Shown piece by piece: positions 62,008 through 64,000 of a stretch of 64,000 nucleotides of DNA. A program made the position numbers and the translations under genes. This stretch comes from Mansonella perstans. Its lineage: Eukaryota > Nematoda > Chromadorea > Rhabditida > Onchocercidae. Position 1 is the first letter of the stretch, and each line of letters opens with the position of its first letter. The notes beneath the pieces are model-generated. The model was not told where the DNA came from and searched no databases. It saw nothing but the letters and a program-made list of their open reading frames with translations. The stretch lies in the NCBI GenBank assembly GCA_037074765.1, contig JBAMDO010000004.1, positions 248,001 through 312,000 on the forward strand. The letters run 5' to 3'.

Positions 62008-64000
62008 CTGTAAAGAAAACGAAACAATCTATCAAATAAGCAGTTTAAAAGTAGACTCAAAACTGTCGAGTAATACCGAAGGATGAGATTGCAGTGATTA
62101 AAAAACCTATGCTCTTTATCTTCTATGCAAATACAACAAATACGTATGAACAAAACGAAATAAAGAATAAAAATAAAATGACATAACAGACTAGAGATGA
62201 AGCAGCAATAAATATCCACTCAGAAAAGCGCATAAATGAGTTCATATTTTTATTCATTCTTGTTCTTCAACCAAATGTTATTTTCCGATTTCCTCAGAAC
62301 CTAACTTGATTAAACAATTACTTTTTTTTACCCTGAATCATATAAATTACAAACACAAATGAAAGATGGTAGTAAAAGCGGAATAATAATTTTAGTATAA
62401 TCAAAGGACGGAAGGTTTCGGATTACCGAAATCAAAATTATCGGACGGAATCATGAAATTCTGGCAAAATTAAGATGGTGAGGAGGATTTACACTAACAA
62501 TGGGTGTGATGTTACAAAAAGATTTCGGTATTTCTGCATGACTGTGGATTGAAAGATAATTTAAGGATCAACGGCCAGCTTAACTTTCATAATAACCAGA
62601 GGAAGCTTATCAGAGCTCCGTCCCTAATCTCTAGATAAATATAAAAAATCGACAGACAATTTTTACAGTCAAACACATTCAGCATTTCTTTTCTCTAATA
62701 AATTTTAAAGATGTAAATAATTATTTAGACGTATACAATTATATTGGGAAAAACGTTTTTTCCATAATGACAAAATAAACTAATTAGCCCGAAACTGATT
62801 TCAATAATAATTATTTTCAGCTCCATCCTGAAAAAAATGACGAAGCTACTTCCAGTCATCTACGTAGTAACGTTATTAGTTAGCTCCAGTGATGAGAATC
62901 AGTAAATAAATCCATGCTTCTTCCCTGATTTATCCTCATTTGATAATATCTAATGAAAATTCAAGAAAATTTAATTAAGTTAAAAATCATACGGTTCATT
63001 TATCTTCCTAAGCATCCACTGTTTAACAACTGGTTCACAGGTTTTCGTCACGATTTGTCTATTAATTTAACTTCATCGTTGATTAGTTAAGGATTGGAAG
63101 TCTATTTGACAACAAGGTAGCTTAACAACATAAGGATGAAGGATGAGTGCCTCCACTCTTAATCTGTTCAAAGACTGTTAAACAAAAGTGATGCGTAAAG
63201 TACAAGACAACAACCTAATTAATGATATTTTATAAATTCCGAAACATAACTAATAGAAAAGCATAGCTTTTACACAGCACAGCTGGTAAGTTATTTCCCA
63301 ATTTCCCAGTTGCTTTATCAATCATCTTTATTAATGCACATAAGTGCTGAATATTTTCCTTAAACAGTTAGCCATTTTGATGTTTTCTTTCCTTTTTTTT
63401 TTTTATCTAAATTGAATTTCCGAAAATTCTCACAATTCTCCTAGTTTTTAGATTTGTGTATTAGTATACGAATTCAATGCTAGCAAAAATTTTTTCCGTA
63501 CAAAAGTTAGATTTTTTAAGCTGTTTTACTTCACAATCAAATTCGGTCTTAAGGTTAAGTTTAAATTCTAAAGCAAATGAAACCGAAAATGTAGGAGCAG
63601 CTTAGAAGAGGCTCAAAACTCTGACCTACCCATATACAAATTCAAAACAGCTAAAAATTCTGCTAACCAATACAATGTCAGATTGCGCGACGATGGGAAA
63701 GTGTTTTGAAAACAGATACTTTAGAAATTGAAAAGCTGCACAGAAAACACATCGGTTTTCTTCAAGACAAACAACAGCATCAATTTTTCATGGTGACAGA
63801 AGCATCAAATGTAGTGGAAATTTCCACTAAAAAAAGAAGCTACTAAATTCATTTTTGAAACTCACGGAAACGTTTTTAAAACTTTTTTAAAAGCTTTTTT
63901 CACCTCTTAATCAAGAGTGTAATTTTCCGCTACCAGTTCCGAATGTATGCCGTTTGAATCGCAAATAGATGTAGAATAAACTAAAAAGCAAGGGATAAGA
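62008..64000. other. Probable klp-12 intron reaching the window edge
   Basis: No further KIF21-like exon was found on the minus strand, so this is taken as an intron of klp-12. A short plus-strand frame at about 63,710-63,844 (TLEIEKLHRKHIGFLQDKQQ) is protein-like but has no start or splice partner. Confidence 0.5.

Noticed and set aside
63710..63844. Plus-strand frame LEIEKLHRKHIGFLQDKQQ
   Set aside because: Short, with no start codon or splice partner, and lying in the presumed klp-12 intron; chance is likely.
1..64000. CRISPR arrays, rRNA, intact tRNA, transposases, reverse transcriptases or endosymbiont (Wolbachia-like) insertions
   Set aside because: None seen on reading both strands. 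Small degenerate transposon or endosymbiont fragments could be missed without a database search.

Overview
This is eukaryotic nuclear DNA from a nematode, most likely a filarial (clade III) worm; the genus cannot be fixed from the sequence. The reasons are strong AT richness, many short exons separated by AT-rich introns with GT...TTTCAG borders, a p120 catenin with four fibronectin type III domains at its N-terminus (an architecture I know from C. elegans JAC-1), and acceptor sites placed just before start codons, as expected for spliced-leader trans-splicing. I read the exons by hand. In every main model the splice phases close, and the joined proteins match known families over most of their length.

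Layout. 2,314-10,258 (+): 27-exon p120/delta-catenin gene (jac-1 type) ending in a PDZ-binding DSWV. 10,259-24,422: about 14 kb with no convincing gene; it holds an (AAT)n microsatellite, other simple repeats, GATA-site clusters, a T-loop hairpin and a GC-richer island. 24,423-31,043 (+): two-finger GATA factor (elt-1 type). 31,044-38,330: mostly empty, with an ambiguous gene-like patch at 36.8-37.7 kb. 38,331-44,206 (-): beta'-COP (copb-2), complete in 17 exons. 44,207-45,304: divergent promoter. 45,305-47,653 (+): Phafin/PLEKHF protein (PH plus FYVE). 48,518-48,696 (+): terminal exon pair of an unassigned transcript. 52,274-53,889 (+): small heat-shock protein (hsp-25 type). 55,998-56,295 (+): small frameshifted reading frame. 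57,634-62,007 (-): C-terminal 585 residues of a KIF21-type kinesin-4 (klp-12), with its motor half beyond the right edge.

The genes are not a pathway or an operon: they cover adherens junctions (jac-1), epidermal fate (elt-1), COPI traffic (copb-2), endosomal PI3P signalling (Phafin), chaperone activity (hsp-25) and microtubule-end control (klp-12). As I recall, the C. elegans relatives of jac-1, elt-1, copb-2 and klp-12 all lie on chromosome IV, so the window looks like a retained chromosome block.

No CRISPR array, rRNA, intact tRNA, transposase, reverse transcriptase or bacterial-endosymbiont insertion was found. The less certain and possibly undescribed items are the 36.8-37.7 kb patch, the 48.5 kb exon pair, the 56 kb frameshifted frame, a GC-AG intron in klp-12, and the GATA-site clusters upstream of elt-1.
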